Below are positions 1-10,470 of a DNA stretch of 64,000 bases, one piece after another. The stretch covers positions 29,122,366-29,186,365 of the forward strand of contig CM055816.1 in the NCBI GenBank assembly GCA_029582265.1, in the 5' to 3' direction. Position numbers and translations under genes: made by a program. Position 1 is the stretch's first letter, and the number at the start of each line of letters is the position of its first letter. The notes beneath the pieces are model-generated. The model did no database searches and was not told the origin of the DNA. It was given only the letters and a program-made list of their open reading frames with translations. Source of the DNA: Zoroaster sp. YZ-2022 (lineage: Eukaryota > Echinodermata > Asteroidea > Forcipulatida > Zoroasteridae).

Positions 1-29
1 AGTTAAGCTACAGTAATGTAGGACGGTTA

Positions 30-662
30 AATAGAGAATTTAGCTGATTGCAAACTGACATGTAGTATACATGTCAATGCAAAATAGTAGTTACTGGCCT
101 TACGTTTCCAACCTAGCAGGTTCTTTCTCAAAGGCAAAATGGACGATATACAAACATGAACAAATACACAAACATGAACAAATACATAAACACAAGAGTA
201 AATAGAGAATTAGCTGATTGCAAACTGCTTACCAACCTAAAGGACCTGTAGTATAAATGCAAAATAGTAGTTATTGGCCTTACGTTTCGAACCTAGCAGG
301 TTCTTTCTCAAAGGCAAAATGGACGATATACAAACATGAACAAATACATAAACACAAGAGTAAATAGAGAATTAGCTGATTGCAAACTCCTTACCAACCT
401 AAAGGACCTGTAGTATAAATGCAAAATAGTAGTTACTGGCCTTACGTTTCCAACCTAGCAGGTTCTTTCTCAAAGGCAAAATGGACGATATACGAACATG
501 AACAAATACATAAACACAAGAGTAAATAGAGAATTAGCTGATTGCAAACTCCTTACCAACCTAAAGGACCTGTAGTATAAATGCAAAATAGTAGTTACTG
601 GCCTTACGTTTCCAACCTAGCAGGTTCTTTCTCAAAGGCAAAATGGACGATATACAAACATC
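30..662. repeat. Tandem repeat, ~162-bp unit, 4 copies
   Basis: The block beginning AATGCAAAATAGTAGTTA recurs at about 75, 256, 418 and 579, giving a period near 162 bp. The first copy is longer because its AAACATGAACAAATAC segment is doubled. Copies differ at only a few positions, so the array is young. Short ORFs inside it share no conserved frame and are not treated as coding. No terminal inverted repeats were seen. Confidence 0.9.
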
Positions 663-695
663 CTTTTCGCAATGCAAAGCTACAAGTCTTACTTA
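660..695 (+). repeat. Fragment of the palindromic-element tail family
   Basis: The segment CATCCTTTTCGCAATGCAAA followed by GCTACAAGTCTTACT matches the tail of the palindromic family seen at 2041-2070, 46262-46300 and the 61-bp array at 61679-61920. It abuts the end of the 162-bp array, so the last copy is probably interrupted by it. Confidence 0.55.
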
Positions 696-849
696 TTGAT
701 ATGTACTATACATACGTACATGTATGTGTGTACAAACATGGACACATATACATTTTTGTATGTATACTGTATGTACTTAAAGGACCACAGAAATAGAGAC
801 GTAAATGCCATGGAGATACTAAAATATGGTATTTTTAATGACAAAAATA

Positions 850-2040
850 AATAGCTCATTGATTTTTTTTGTTAGCGAGCGACTTATAATTTGAAGCTTT
901 TCCGAAGAGGATGTCGGCGCCGATTAACACGCCCCTAAAAGGGGACATTTGCACTGCATCCTGAACGTCTCTATGTGTGACGTTCACGTAAAGAAGGCTT
1001 GCTTCCGGGGACGCCAGCCACATACACAACTTGCCTGCGCTTATATTGCCCACGCTGGAAAATAACATAGAAATGGATGAATCGTCGTCAGATGAAATTG
1101 TGATACTTTACTGAGGTAATAAGTAACTAATAAACTATCTAATGTGTAATTTTCATTCACTAAACTGCTATCTTTGTGAAGAAATCGATCATTTAGTGAC
1201 CCAAACTCGGTTGAAAAAATCGAAAATATCAAAATACGAATGTCGCAAAACAAGTTGTGAACATTTTAGTCTAACATTATAGTGTATTTTTTCATGTATG
1301 ATTTGTGAATTACACTGTATATTTATTGTTAACGATGTCCAAAACCCAACATGGCGGCGCACACAGTACATACATGTAGATTGGACATGTCGGATCTGAC
1401 TTAACATAAGTTACTTGTCTGTTCTCACGTTTTAACGAAGCATCGCTTCATCGCTTTGGCTTGTCGTTTGAGGGATTCACAGGCTTCTTTATTTCCGTTA
1501 AAATCGAAGTTTTCTTGAGTCTGGGTGCCTTTGATATCCCAAATTCCCCCATGAAGGCACGTTTCGAACTCCAGCGGTAAAATGATCGCTACATATCACG
1601 CTGGTTGGAGACGGCACGAACCATTTTGCCCTCGTCAACCGCACTTTTGTGGCCCAAATTTTTCGTAGTGCCTCGTCTTTAGGGAACCTATGGAGGCTTA
1701 CACATTCGCTAGGAGTATTACTACAGCCTGCTACGACACATCATGTAGGCACGATGTATATTTTCAAAGATATACACATATATTGGAGTTTTGACATAAG
1801 CGCATCGGACACGTACACACACAAACAAAACAAACAGCTGTGAATTGCTAAGAAATCGTTCTTGAACTGACATCACGGTATCACGTGATGCATTACAATG
1901 TACATCACTCAATTGCCAATAAAGTGGGGGGCTTGTGAAGTGGCATAAAAGTCTCCAAAATGAACAGAACAAACTTCAATTATGAAAAAGACTAACAAAT
2001 ATCTTTTTTATTATGCAAAACACATTTATTAAGATAAAAC
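850..2040. other. Unique stretch, no recognised gene
   Basis: I see no repeat family and no convincing exon here. A tiny frame from the ATG at 1073 reads MDESSSDEIVILY and stops at 1112. Acidic/serine N-termini like this occur in Harbinger nucleases, but nothing following supports that. A second ATG at 1351 (MAAHTVHT, stop after 17 codons) lies in a YY1-like site. The part around 900-1640 is richer in CpG than its surroundings. Confidence 0.5.
1347..1358 (+). promoter_or_regulatory. YY1-like ATGGCGGC motif
   Basis: CAACATGGCGGC matches the animal YY1 core (AANATGGCGGC), which often sits just after transcription starts with the ATG used or adjacent. A second YY1-like core lies on the minus strand near 16917-16926. 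With no exon downstream this is only a possible promoter mark. Confidence 0.2.
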
Positions 2041-2068
2041 TTGTAGCTTTGCATGGTGAGGATGATAA

Positions 2069-2259
2069 GTAAGACTAATTGCGGTGACACCATGTGGAAT
2101 CTCAATTGAGTAGTAATTAGTTCTGAAAAGAACTGGAGGTCCACTCCTGAGGACGATCAGAGCATACTGATCGAAACGTCGAGTTGTACCTCCAGTTCTT
2201 TTCAGAACTAATTACTACTCAATTGAGATTCCACATGGTGTCACCGCAATTAGTCTTAC
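2069..2259. mobile_element. Palindromic element with 72-bp perfect arms
   Basis: Arm 2069-2140 (GTAAGACTAATTGCGG...) is the exact reverse complement of 2188-2259, separated by a 47-bp spacer. The arms read on into a tail CTTGTAGCTTTGCATGGTGA at 2040-2059. Related copies are at 46031-46265, 47221-47368 and 47401-47536, with diverged relatives at 48961-49045 and 61580-61930. The copy at 47401 has a 14-bp target duplication, which favours retrotransposition. The arrangement recalls terminal repeats of Penelope-like retroelements; the assignment is inference. Confidence 0.75.
2135..2193 (+). ncRNA. Hammerhead-ribozyme-like fold in palindrome spacer
   Basis: Core CTGAGGA (2147-2153) is followed by stem II arms GATCAG (2155-2160) and CTGATC (2167-2172) closing the loop AGCATA, then GAAA (2173-2176) and CGTC, with predicted cleavage after C2180. 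Stem I is formed by ACTC/GAGT (2143-2146/2181-2184), then an internal loop, then GGAGGT/ACCTCC (2135-2140/2188-2193). Two departures: an extra C2154 between core and stem II, and stem III is only A-U and C-G with no loop, so a monomer could not close it. Hammerheads are known in Penelope-like elements. Activity is untested. Confidence 0.4.
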
Positions 2260-2358
2260 ATTTATTAAGAGCCATAATGGTTTTTATTTCTGTGATCCTT
2301 TAAACACAAGAGAGGGCCAGTGGCATACAATGTAACTATGGGGAGGGGGCACAGGGGG

Positions 2359-2437
2359 CATGTGCCCCCCCCCAAGCCGAGGTCTGTGCCCCCCCAGCCG
2401 AGGTCTGTGCCCCCCCCCAGCCGAGGTCTGTGCCCCC
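2359..2437. repeat. C-rich tandem repeat, ~22-bp unit
   Basis: Three to four copies of a unit AGCCGAGGTCTGTGCCCCC with variable C-run length (5-9 C). A related C-run lies at 2529-2546. Run-length variation is typical of slippage. The segment is not coding. Confidence 0.85.
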
Positions 2438-2710
2438 ATTCAGAATTTTGAAAAAATAGGTCCCAATTTGAGACTACAGGATTCAAATATTGACATTACC
2501 CCCTAGAAAAAGTGGTGCATCCCCTAGTGCCCCCCCCCCACCCCCCGAAAATTGGATCGTAGTTATGCCACTGCAGAGGGCAGACGTACATACAGGTGTG
2601 AAAGGAACACAGAGTACATGTACATTAAAATGGAATGCCTGTAAAAATTCACTCATATTTTGTAAGAATCAAGAGAAACAAACGTACATGAATTCATACA
2701 GTTGTAACCA

Positions 2711-5427
2711 CCTGGGCCCAATTTGATAGAGGTCTGTGCTCCCCTGGGCCTAGGCACAATTTCACAGAGCCGCTTAGCAGCCGATTTTTTGCTTATTATA
2801 CGTTTTTCATTTCATAGCGCTGCTAACCGTTAAGCATAGAGAAAGGCATGCTGTCTTGCCGGCCGTTATTGCTAGCAAATGAGTGACACAACAATACAAA
2901 TCTATGGTGAAATGTGCACGTGCTGCTCTGAATTGTCTTGCTAACCTGAATGTTTTTCATTTCATAGCGCTGCTAACCGTTAAGCATAGAGAAAGGCATG
3001 CTGTCTTGCCGGCCGTTATTGCTAGCAAATGAGTGACACAACAATACAAATCTATGGTGAAATGTGCACGTGCTGCTCTGAATTGTCTTGCTAACCTGAA
3101 TGTTTTTCATTTCATAGCGCTGCTAACCGTTAAGCATAGAGAAAGGCATGCTGTCTTGCCGGCCGTTATTGCTAGCAAATGAGTGACACAACAATACAAA
3201 TCTATGGTGAAATGTGCACGTGCTGCTCTGAATTGTCTTGCTAACCTGAATGTTTTCATTTCATAGCGCTGCTAACCGTTAAGCATAGAAAGGCATGCTG
3301 TCTTGCCGGCCGTTATTGCTAGCAAATGAGTGATACAACAATACAAATCTATGGTGAAATGTGCACGTGCTGCTCTGAATTGTCTTGCTAACCTGAATGT
3401 TTTTCATTTCATAGCGCTGCTAACCGTTAAGCATAGATCGGGACATGCTGTCTTGCCGGCCGTTATTGCTAGCAAATGAGTGATACAACAATACAAATCT
3501 ATGGTGAAATGTGCACGTGCTGCTCTGAATTGTCTTGCTAACCTGAATGTTTTTCATTTCATAGCGCTGCTAACCGTTAAGCATAGAAAGGCATGCTGTC
3601 TTGCCGGCCGTTATTGCTAGCAAATGAGTGACACAACAATACAAATCTATGGTGAAATGTGCACGTGCTGCTCTGAATTGTCTTGCTAACCTGAATGTTT
3701 TTCATTTCATAGCGCTGCTAACCGTTAAGCATAGAGAAAGGCATGCTGTCTTGCCGGCCGTTATTGCTAGCAAATGAGTGACACAACAATACAAATCTAT
3801 GGTGAAATGTGCACGTGCTGCTCTGAATTGTCTTGCTAACCTGAATGTTTTTCATTTCATAGCGCTGCTAACCGTTAAGCATAGAGAAAGGCATGCTAAC
3901 TTGCCGGCCGTTATTGCTAGCAAATGAGTGACACAACAATACAAATCTATGGTGAAATGTGCACGTGCTGCTCTGAATTGTCTTGCTAACCTGAATGTTT
4001 TTCATTTCATAGCGCTGCTAACCGTTAAGCATAGAGAAAGGCATGCTGTCTTGCCGGCCGTTATTGCTAGCAAATGAGTGATACAACAATACAAATCTAT
4101 GGTGAAATGTGCACGTGCTGCTCTGAATTGTCTTGCTAACCTGAATGTTTTTCATTTCATAGCGCTGCTAACCGTTAAGCATAGAGAAAGGCATGCTGTC
4201 TTGCCGGCCGTTATTGCTAGCAAATGAGTGATACAACAATACAAATCTATGGTGAAATGTGCACGTGCTGCTCTGAATTGTCTTGCTAACCTGAATGTTT
4301 TTCATTTCATAGCGCTGCTAACCGTTAAGCATATAGAAAGGCATGCTGTCTTGCCGGCCGTTATTGCTAGCAAATGAGTGATACAACAATACAAATCCAT
4401 GGTGAATGCATACGCGCTGCTCTGAATTGTCTTGCTAACCTGAATGTTTTTCATTTTATAGCGCTGCTAACCGTTAAGCATAGAGAAAGGCATGCTGTCT
4501 TGCCGGCCGTTATTGCTAGCAAATGAGTGATACAACAATACAAATCCATGGTGAATGCATACGCGCTGCTCTGAATTGTCTTGCTAACCTGAATGTTTTT
4601 CATTTTATAGCGCTGCTAACCGTTAAGCATAGAGAAAGGCATGCTGTCTTGCCGGCCGTTATTGCTAGCAAATGAGTGATACAACAATACAAATCCATGG
4701 TGAATGCATACGCGCTGCTCTGAATTGTCTTGCTAACCTGAATGTTTTTCATTTTATAGCGCTGCTAACCGTTAAGCATAGAGAAAGGCATGCTGTCTTG
4801 CCGGCCGTTATTGCTAGCAAATGAGTGATACAACAATACAAATCCATGGTGAATGCATACGCTGCTCTGAATTGTCTTGCTAACCTGAATGTTTTTCATT
4901 TTATAGCGCTGCTAACCGTTAAGCATAGAGAAAGGCATGCTAACTTGCCGGCCGTTATTGCTAGCAAATGAGTGATACAACAATACAAATCTATGGTGAA
5001 ATGTGCACGTGCTGCTCTGAATTGTCTTGCTAACCTGAATGTTTTTCATTTTATAGCGCTGCTAACCGTTAAGCATAGAGAAAGGCATGCTGTCTTGCCG
5101 GCCGTTATTGCTAGCAAATGAGTGATACAACAATACAAATCCATGGTGAATGCATACGCGCTGCTCTGAATTGTCTTGCTAACCTGAATGTTTTTCATTT
5201 TATAGCGCTGCTAACCGTTAAGCATAGAGAAAGGCATGCTAACTTGCCGGCCGTTATTGCTAGCAAATGAGTGATGCAACAATACAAATCTATGGTGAAA
5301 TACGCACGCGCCGCTCTGAATTTTCTTGCTAACCTGTGAAATACGCTTATGCTTAAGCAAATTTTTCTGCTATAGTTAGCACGAAAATGTGCTTACCAGT
5401 AAGCAGCGCTATGAAATTGGGCCTGGG
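2711..5427. mobile_element. TIR element with internal 150-bp array
   Basis: The left end reads CTGGGCCCAATTTGATAGAG (2711) with a second related segment near 2755. The right end reads AGTAAGCAGCGCTATGAAAT then TGGGCC (about 5399-5424). These are inverted versions of one terminus, which is also carried by the compact element at 14242-14363. The right subterminal part (TGCTTAAGCAAATTTTTCTG) is also typical of the family. The interior is almost wholly a 150-bp tandem array. No transposase frame is present, so it is non-autonomous. TSD is unclear. Confidence 0.6.
2800..5338. repeat. Minisatellite array, ~150-bp unit, 17 copies
   Basis: TTTTTCATT...AGCGCTGCTAACC begins units near 2803, 2953, 3103, 3253, 3400 and every ~150 bp to 5189. 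Two subtypes exist: one with CTATGGTGAAATGTGCACGT and one with CCATGGTGAATGCATACGCG, the latter confined to units from about 4380 on. A GCATGCTAAC variant appears at 3893, 4939 and 5239. Blocks of like variants show local homogenisation. 150 is a multiple of 3 but every frame is closed by stops. Confidence 0.95.
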
Positions 5428-5985
5428 AATTATACAGAGATCATGGCCTCTGTTGCCCTGGTCTTGCCCTTGGTGCCCCAATACAAATGTTCCCATAGAC
5501 ATTCTGATATCCTAATAGAAGTGCCCTTTACTCAGGAGAAGCCCGGCCAGGCCAAGGCTTTTCCCCTGCCTACTGGCCATATAATGAGCTCTGCTTGCCT
5601 GGGCTTGGCCCTCCAGAAGCCCAGGTTTATGTTGATTGGCAGGTACTGTATTGTTACAGGATTAGGGCTCACAAAAGACAGATTAGGAGGCCAGGTAGCC
5701 TAGTCCTGGCCAGGCTTCTCAAAGGCTTGGCTGTACCATGACTTTTGGCCCTCCTCCCTAATAGAAGTGCCCTTTACTCAGGATAAGTGGTCTTGCCCTA
5801 ACAAGAATGAAATTCCAGACCTGGCATCCATTGCACTGGTCTTGGCCTTGGTGCCAGTTTTACAAATGTTCCCACAGACATTTGATATTCTATTGGAAGT
5901 GCCCTGTACTCAGGAAAAGTGGCCTTGTCCCTACAAGAATGAAATTCCAGGCCTGACACATACTTTTCATGTACATGTCTAAAAT
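5428..5985. repeat. Low-copy tandem repeat split by an insertion
   Basis: AGTGCCCTTTACTCAGGA occurs at about 5520 and 5766, with a variant near 5899. The surrounding 120-bp unit (CTGGTCTTGGCCTTGGTGCC) is also repeated. Between the first two lies a copy of the CCTGGGCTTGGCCCTC family, flanked by the same ~26-bp sequence on both sides. That could be a long direct duplication or simply two array units. Confidence 0.6.
5545..5758. mobile_element. Truncated GGGAGGA-terminus TIR element
   Basis: GAGCTCTGCTTGCCTGGGCT through CAGATTAGGAGGCC and the end GGCCCTCCTCCCTAA is nearly identical to 8985-9197. It lacks the left arm present at 8768. Further pieces lie at 47610-47690. It has no coding content. 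Confidence 0.6.
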
Positions 5986-6074
5986 CCAACCTGTGAAAAA
6001 TACAGCTAATTATTTCATTACGTCATTAACGCAAGCCTCGAAATTAATTTTTTTTGTCACTGTCATGATCAAGC

Positions 6075-6569
6075 CTATCATCCCATGCGCGATAATTATG
6101 CGTAGCCTTAGCGTGCGCGCATTGCAAAGTGCAGCGTGTTGAAACAGACGCAATGCCGCGTAATGAGAATGTTTTTGATATTGTTTTGATACGGAAAATA
6201 AAGAGACATGATTCATTCTTCGGTTGGGGTCTGACTGAGAAGGAGACACACACACATATCTATGCTGTAATGCTTTTATGAATCAATAAATGTTGAATCT
6301 ATTTGATATTTGTAATCAACTATCATCCCATGCGCGATAATTATGCGTAGCCTTAGCGTGCGCGCATTGCAAAGTGCAGCGTGTTGAAACAGACGCAATG
6401 CCGCGTGATGAGAATGGTTTTGATATTGTTTTGATATGGAAATAAAGAGACATGATTCATTCTTCGGTTGGGGTCTGACTGAGGAGACACACACACATAC
6501 AATGTATCTATGCTGTAATGCTTTTATGAATCAATAAATGTTGAATCTATTTGATATTTATAATCAACT
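6075..6569. repeat. Tandem duplication, ~245-bp unit, 2 copies
   Basis: TATCATCCCATGCGCGATAA starts both 6076 and 6321, and the copies stay alike to TGATATTTGTAATCAAC and TGATATTTATAATCAAC. Differences are few indels (AGAAGGAG versus AGGAG). The unit contains a short AC-run and an AATAAATG. No protein is evident. Confidence 0.9.
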
Positions 6570-7129
6570 GGAAGTCTCGTGAAGTAATACTTCTTGTGAA
6601 TGCGTGTATCCTCTCCGGACGGCATCACGACGTATCCGTGTATCATCTCCGAACGGCATTACACGAATTCTTTTACTTGCAACTTCACGACAAAGTGAAG
6701 CAAGTTAACATTATTTGTACGTCTCCGAAAGCTATATCTCTTGGTAACCCCGACTAAGGATCACAACACAACAGTCACTTAACCAGCACTTACCCACCCT
6801 TGTATTTTCACTCACCCATTTCCAAAAGTCACTTACCTGATTTCATTGTCTGGTCATGTTCTTAGGGGACATGACATAAAAACATGAATAGATTCACTTA
6901 ACCCAGCAACTTACCCACTTTTAAAAAATCACTTACAGCCTGAAAAATCTACTTACCTCCGGTAAGTAGGTAAGTGGGAATGTTGAGGCTTGCGTTAATG
7001 AGAAAATAGTGAAACCGCATTCCGATTATTTGTACTTATTCCAACTTGAACATTTCTGTCTTTTGATATGAACATTTTTGCTGTCTTTTGATGACAGAAA
7101 TGAATTTTTGAAATGATTTTACTAAAATT
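6570..7129. other. Intergenic, weak ACTTACC-rich repeats
   Basis: No gene is seen. Between about 6775 and 6985 the words CACTTACC, ACTTACCCAC and the inverse GGTAAGTAGGTAAGTGGG recur irregularly, probably a decayed inverted repeat. Confidence 0.4.
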
Positions 7130-7365
7130 GTTTTTTCAGGATTTTTCCTGATTTCAGGATTTTTTTTTTTTTTTACAAATCTCCCTTTGCCTTAAAATAT
7201 TTCTTGAAAGCAGATAAGTAGCCACCAAGGAAAGAAGAAAAGTAGCCTATATTGTGTCCAAACCTGTATTTTCTTGTTTGTGGGGATGTGGAGAGTCTGT
7301 AAATCCTCCAAAAATTATACATCCAGGAGGTTCAGGGGGCTTTGTCCAATAGACCAAAGGGAGAC
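7130..7365. repeat. Dispersed repeat family A, copy 1
   Basis: CAAATCTCCCTTTGCCT, GTAGCCACCAAGGAAAGAA, GTGTCCAAACCTG, GATGTGGAGAGTCTG and ATCCAGGAGGTTCAGGGGGC recur in this order at 47141-47615 and 56625-56850. The 47-kb copy is interrupted twice by palindromic-element pieces, while this copy and the 56-kb copy show the empty sites. Origin unknown. Confidence 0.85.
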
Positions 7366-7440
7366 CTAGGTCAGCAACCCATTTTTAAGGATTGTTAACT
7401 TCTGTATGATGATGGCACGTATCTTCAAAGTTATGTTTGT

Positions 7441-8136
7441 TTAAAGGGGGACTGACATCCTTTACTTAAGGCGTTTTGTAATAAAATATTGTTTTTGAGA
7501 CCCACCTGTGTCTATTTAATCATTGATTTCCGAGTACAAGTATTTTAAAACAATGTTTGAAGTGTTTGGGGGAGGCAACCCCGCCCCATGGTGGAAGCTT
7601 CATTTGCATAAGATATGTGACGTAAGGTCGGGAAGATCCGATGTGTACATGATGTACATGTACATGTACGTTTCACACACGTAGCGTCGATTTAATATCT
7701 TCCGTGATTTTTGTTTCCGGAACTAATAAAATGCCGGGAAGATGTGTTGCTGCAGGATGCAGCAACACCACCAAAGACGGTGTTAACCTTCATCTGTTCC
7801 CAAGTGACCCAAAATATCGCCGTATTTGGACGAGCAAAGTTTGACTGACAAGAGTAAAGTGGTCAGGTCCATCGGCTCACACAGTTTTGTGCAGCGATCA
7901 TTTTGAGCCGAGTTTTGAGCCGAATTTCTCTTCCCAACATGACGTCACGAACAGCTCCTCCGTGCAGGGCGGGAACAACTAGTAAAAGTGGGGGGCATTT
8001 TTACAATGGTAAAATAACACTCTCAAAAACAATAAAAACACAAAACAAAAATTTTATTGATCTTTTACTGATATAAAAGAATAAAACGATCACATATTTA
8101 ACTGTTTGATTTAAATCCACGACAGTCCCCCTTTAA
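7441..8136. mobile_element. TTAA-flanked element carrying a THAP domain
   Basis: The left end is TTAA|AGGGGGACTG (7441-7454) and the right end CAGTCCCCCT|TTAA (8123-8136), a 10-bp perfect terminal inverted repeat with TTAA on both sides. Subterminal AATATTGTTTTTGAGA (7486) is inverted near 8020. The 696-bp interior holds a THAP-domain frame (7731-7982). Kolobok transposons are known for TTAA duplications, G-rich termini and THAP-bearing transposases, so a Kolobok deletion derivative is the best fit. piggyBac also uses TTAA but does not typically carry THAP. Confidence 0.65.
7731..7982 (+). pseudogene. THAP zinc-finger domain, in-frame TGA
   Basis: From the ATG the frame reads MPGRCVAAGCSN, then LHLFPSDPKYRRIW, then a TGA at codon 38 (7842-7844), then in the same frame VLCSDHFEPSFEP to a TAG at 7980-7982. 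The C2CH zinc ligands are Cys5, Cys10, Cys54 and His57, with the expected four- and two-residue spacings and the conserved FP and Trp. THAP domains bind DNA. The TGA could be decay of a CGA codon at a CpG. The C-terminal AVPTIF box and any catalytic domain are missing. It is a fragment or first exon of a transposase rather than a working gene. Confidence 0.75.
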
Positions 8137-8767
8137 TGCCATCATCAGTTTGAAACCAAATAAGTTTTATGTTAAACTGTGAGTACCGATCAATTGTTTC
8201 AGAATACCAATCGCTTACCGTACAGTGACTTTAAGTTGCATTTTATTTTTTCCCCTCCAGTTTATAATACAGTATTGGATTATTGCATTCCAGCCCACAT
8301 CTGGGGATATGTTAATTGTCATATCGCGGCGAGGAATTTAACGGTTGATTGATAAACGGTTCTGGTTTATCCAGCCAGAGTTTATACCCGTAAGGGACCG
8401 AGGGCTCTTGACGTCAGGTGTATATGATGACTGTTTGGTTTTGAGAAAACATGTCAGAATGTCGTCGTGTCATAAATCCAGTGTTAGAAATCCAAGCTGT
8501 GGGAAACGTAAAGGGGATTAGTTATTACAGAAGTATGTTGACTAAAGTCCTGCTTTTATCGTCGGCCAGTCGGTCGGTCGGGCGGCGGCGGGCAACGGGG
8601 TCTGTTAGTAATTAAATGTTGCTTACTTGCAATATGCCAACTTATAAAGATGTCAAACTTTGAGAACTGGAAAACATTGTCAGGTGTTTGGGGTTTACTG
8701 TAGACAGAGTTCATGTACAATATCTGAAAACAAGGTTTCTCCTGTTGGTATCCTCAGCAAGCATACA
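8137..8767. other. Unique stretch with one strong splice-acceptor-like site
   Basis: TTTTATTTTTTCCCCTCCAG ending at 8260 is an excellent acceptor match, and the following 80 nt are open in two frames, but I find no matching donor. A CGGTCGGTCGGGCGGCGGCG run lies near 8570. Otherwise nothing is recognised. Confidence 0.3.
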
Positions 8768-9197
8768 CTTAGGGAGGAGGGCCAACGGCCAACGTCATGG
8801 TACAGCCAAGCTTTTGAGAAGCCTAGCCAGGCCCAGGCTTTTCCCAGGCCTATGGTCCTATATAATCCCCTAGCTGAGCACAAAAGACCCTTTACTAATG
8901 AATAGATCTCAAATAGCGCTTATTGTTAACACAGACTTGACTGATGCATCAGCTGTCTTTTGTTCCCAACGACAGCCATTATAATGAGCTCTGCTTGCCT
9001 GGGCTTGGCTCTCCAGAAGCCCAGGTTTATGTTGATTGGCAGGTACTGTATTGATATAGAATTAGGACTCACAAAAGACAGATTAGGAGGCCGGGTAGCC
9101 TGGGCCAGGCATGGAGGAAGAAAACCTCCATGGGCCAGGCCAGGCCAGACTACTCAAAGGCTTGGCTGTACCACGACTTTGGCCATCCTCCCTAAAT
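8768..9197. mobile_element. TIR element, TTAGGGAGGA termini, ~430 bp
   Basis: The left end TTAGGGAGGAGGGCCAACGG plus CATGGTACAGCCAAGC is inverted at the right end as GCTTGGCTGTACCACGACTT plus TGGCCATCCTCCCTAA. Inner GCCCAGGC/GCCTGGGC segments also pair, giving a long imperfect hairpin. Truncated relatives are at 5545-5758 and 47610-47690. It is a non-coding MITE. Confidence 0.65.
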
Positions 9198-9224
9198 GTA
9201 TCAGATCATAGATTTACTGGAAAG

Positions 9225-9388
9225 TTTTAAAGGCACTCATCTCAAAAAACAAGAATTATCACTGTTTGTGAAATTTATTTGACCTTACCATGTGGGGTTT
9301 TATTTTCAGTCACTGGACTCACTGAGTTAATTTAAAACTAGCACTCTGATTCCATGCCCTGTTGATTGTGACGATATTGTCCCTTTAA
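9225..9388. mobile_element. TTAA MITE (AGTATCGTC family), degraded copy
   Basis: The right half (ATTTTCAGTCACTG, GATTCCATGCCCTGTTGATT, GTGACGATATTGTCCC|TTTAA) matches 38778-39002, 29603-29842 and 14415-14639. The left part has decayed. Confidence 0.7.
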
Positions 9389-9584
9389 TCAATTTTTTTT
9401 CCCGCAAATTAATTTTTTTTCCTCCAGAGGCATAATTTCGGTGTTGGAATAAGTATAAAAAATCCAAATGCATTTTCACTAATATTTTCTCGTTAATGAC
9501 ACAATTAAATAACCCCAAACCTTCACAGGTTGGTTTTTAAACAAATCTCTTGGTTCTTATACATGTACAATACATGTATAAACT

Positions 9585-9975
9585 ACGGATGCACAAATGT
9601 ACTTTGCAGACAATTTACATGTACCAAAAGTGTTCACTATGTAGCTTAGAACACCAAGAACATAATATTTTGTTAATTTGTCCGAACGTACCCCATATAT
9701 TATTGAAAAACAGTCAGTTGCATGCCTGAATACATAAAGGGTTAAAATTTGTCTGGTTCCCAAACTTATAATCAAAGTTCACCATGAGGAAAAAAAAACC
9801 ATCAGTTTGAAAGGCACCAGACTATTTTAGACATCGGCCTCATTTTGATCTCCATAAAAATATTACAAATTAGCCTGTCACACCAGCAAACGCAGAGAAC
9901 ATGAATTAGAAGGCCATTGTTAACTCCCTAGGCCCATTGTTAAGGAGCATGTCAGTAAAACTTGAAATATTCTGG
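9585..9975. repeat. Dispersed repeat family B, copy 1
   Basis: GAACACCAAGAACATAATAT, AAACAGTCAGTTGCATGCC, GTCTGGTTCCCAAACTTATA and CAGTTTGAAAGGCACCAGAC recur in the same order in copies 2 and 3. It serves as a ruler for the later insertions in copy 3. No function is recognised. Confidence 0.85.
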
Positions 9976-10029
9976 ACTCAACTTCCAAGTCCAAGGTTGT
10001 GTATGTTGCCGTTAACCCCTACCAACCCA

Positions 10030-10470
10030 ATCATGTACATGTAGCTTGAGAACACCAAGAACATACACATGTAACATTTAAAAAAATTGTCCAAACATTC
10101 TCCTGTATTATTGAAAAATAGTCAGTTGCTTGCCCGAATACACAAAATTTGTCTGGTTCCCAACTAATAATCAAAGTTCACCATGAGAGAAAAAAAAACA
10201 TCAGTTTGAAAGGCACCAGAGTGACCAGACTATTTAAAGACATCAGCAAGATTTTGATCCCGATTATTGGAAAATAATAAAAATACTACAGATTAGCCTG
10301 TCACACCAACAAATGCAGAGAACAGGAAGTAGAAGACCATTAAGGAGCGTGTCAGTAAAACTTGTAATATTCTGATCTCAACTTCCAAGTCCATTAACCT
10401 GCCATTAACCTCTACCAACCCAATCATTTTGAAAGACACCAGCCTCATTTTGATCCCCAAAGTACAAATG
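10030..10470. repeat. Dispersed repeat family B, copy 2
   Basis: This has the same word order as 9585-9975, roughly 450 bp downstream and in the same orientation, so these may be units of a large tandem duplication. It ends at the MITE starting at 10470. Confidence 0.85.

Noticed and set aside
1073..1114. MDESSSDEIVILY as the start of a Harbinger nuclease
   Set aside because: It stops after 13 codons and no nuclease motif or DDE region follows on either strand.
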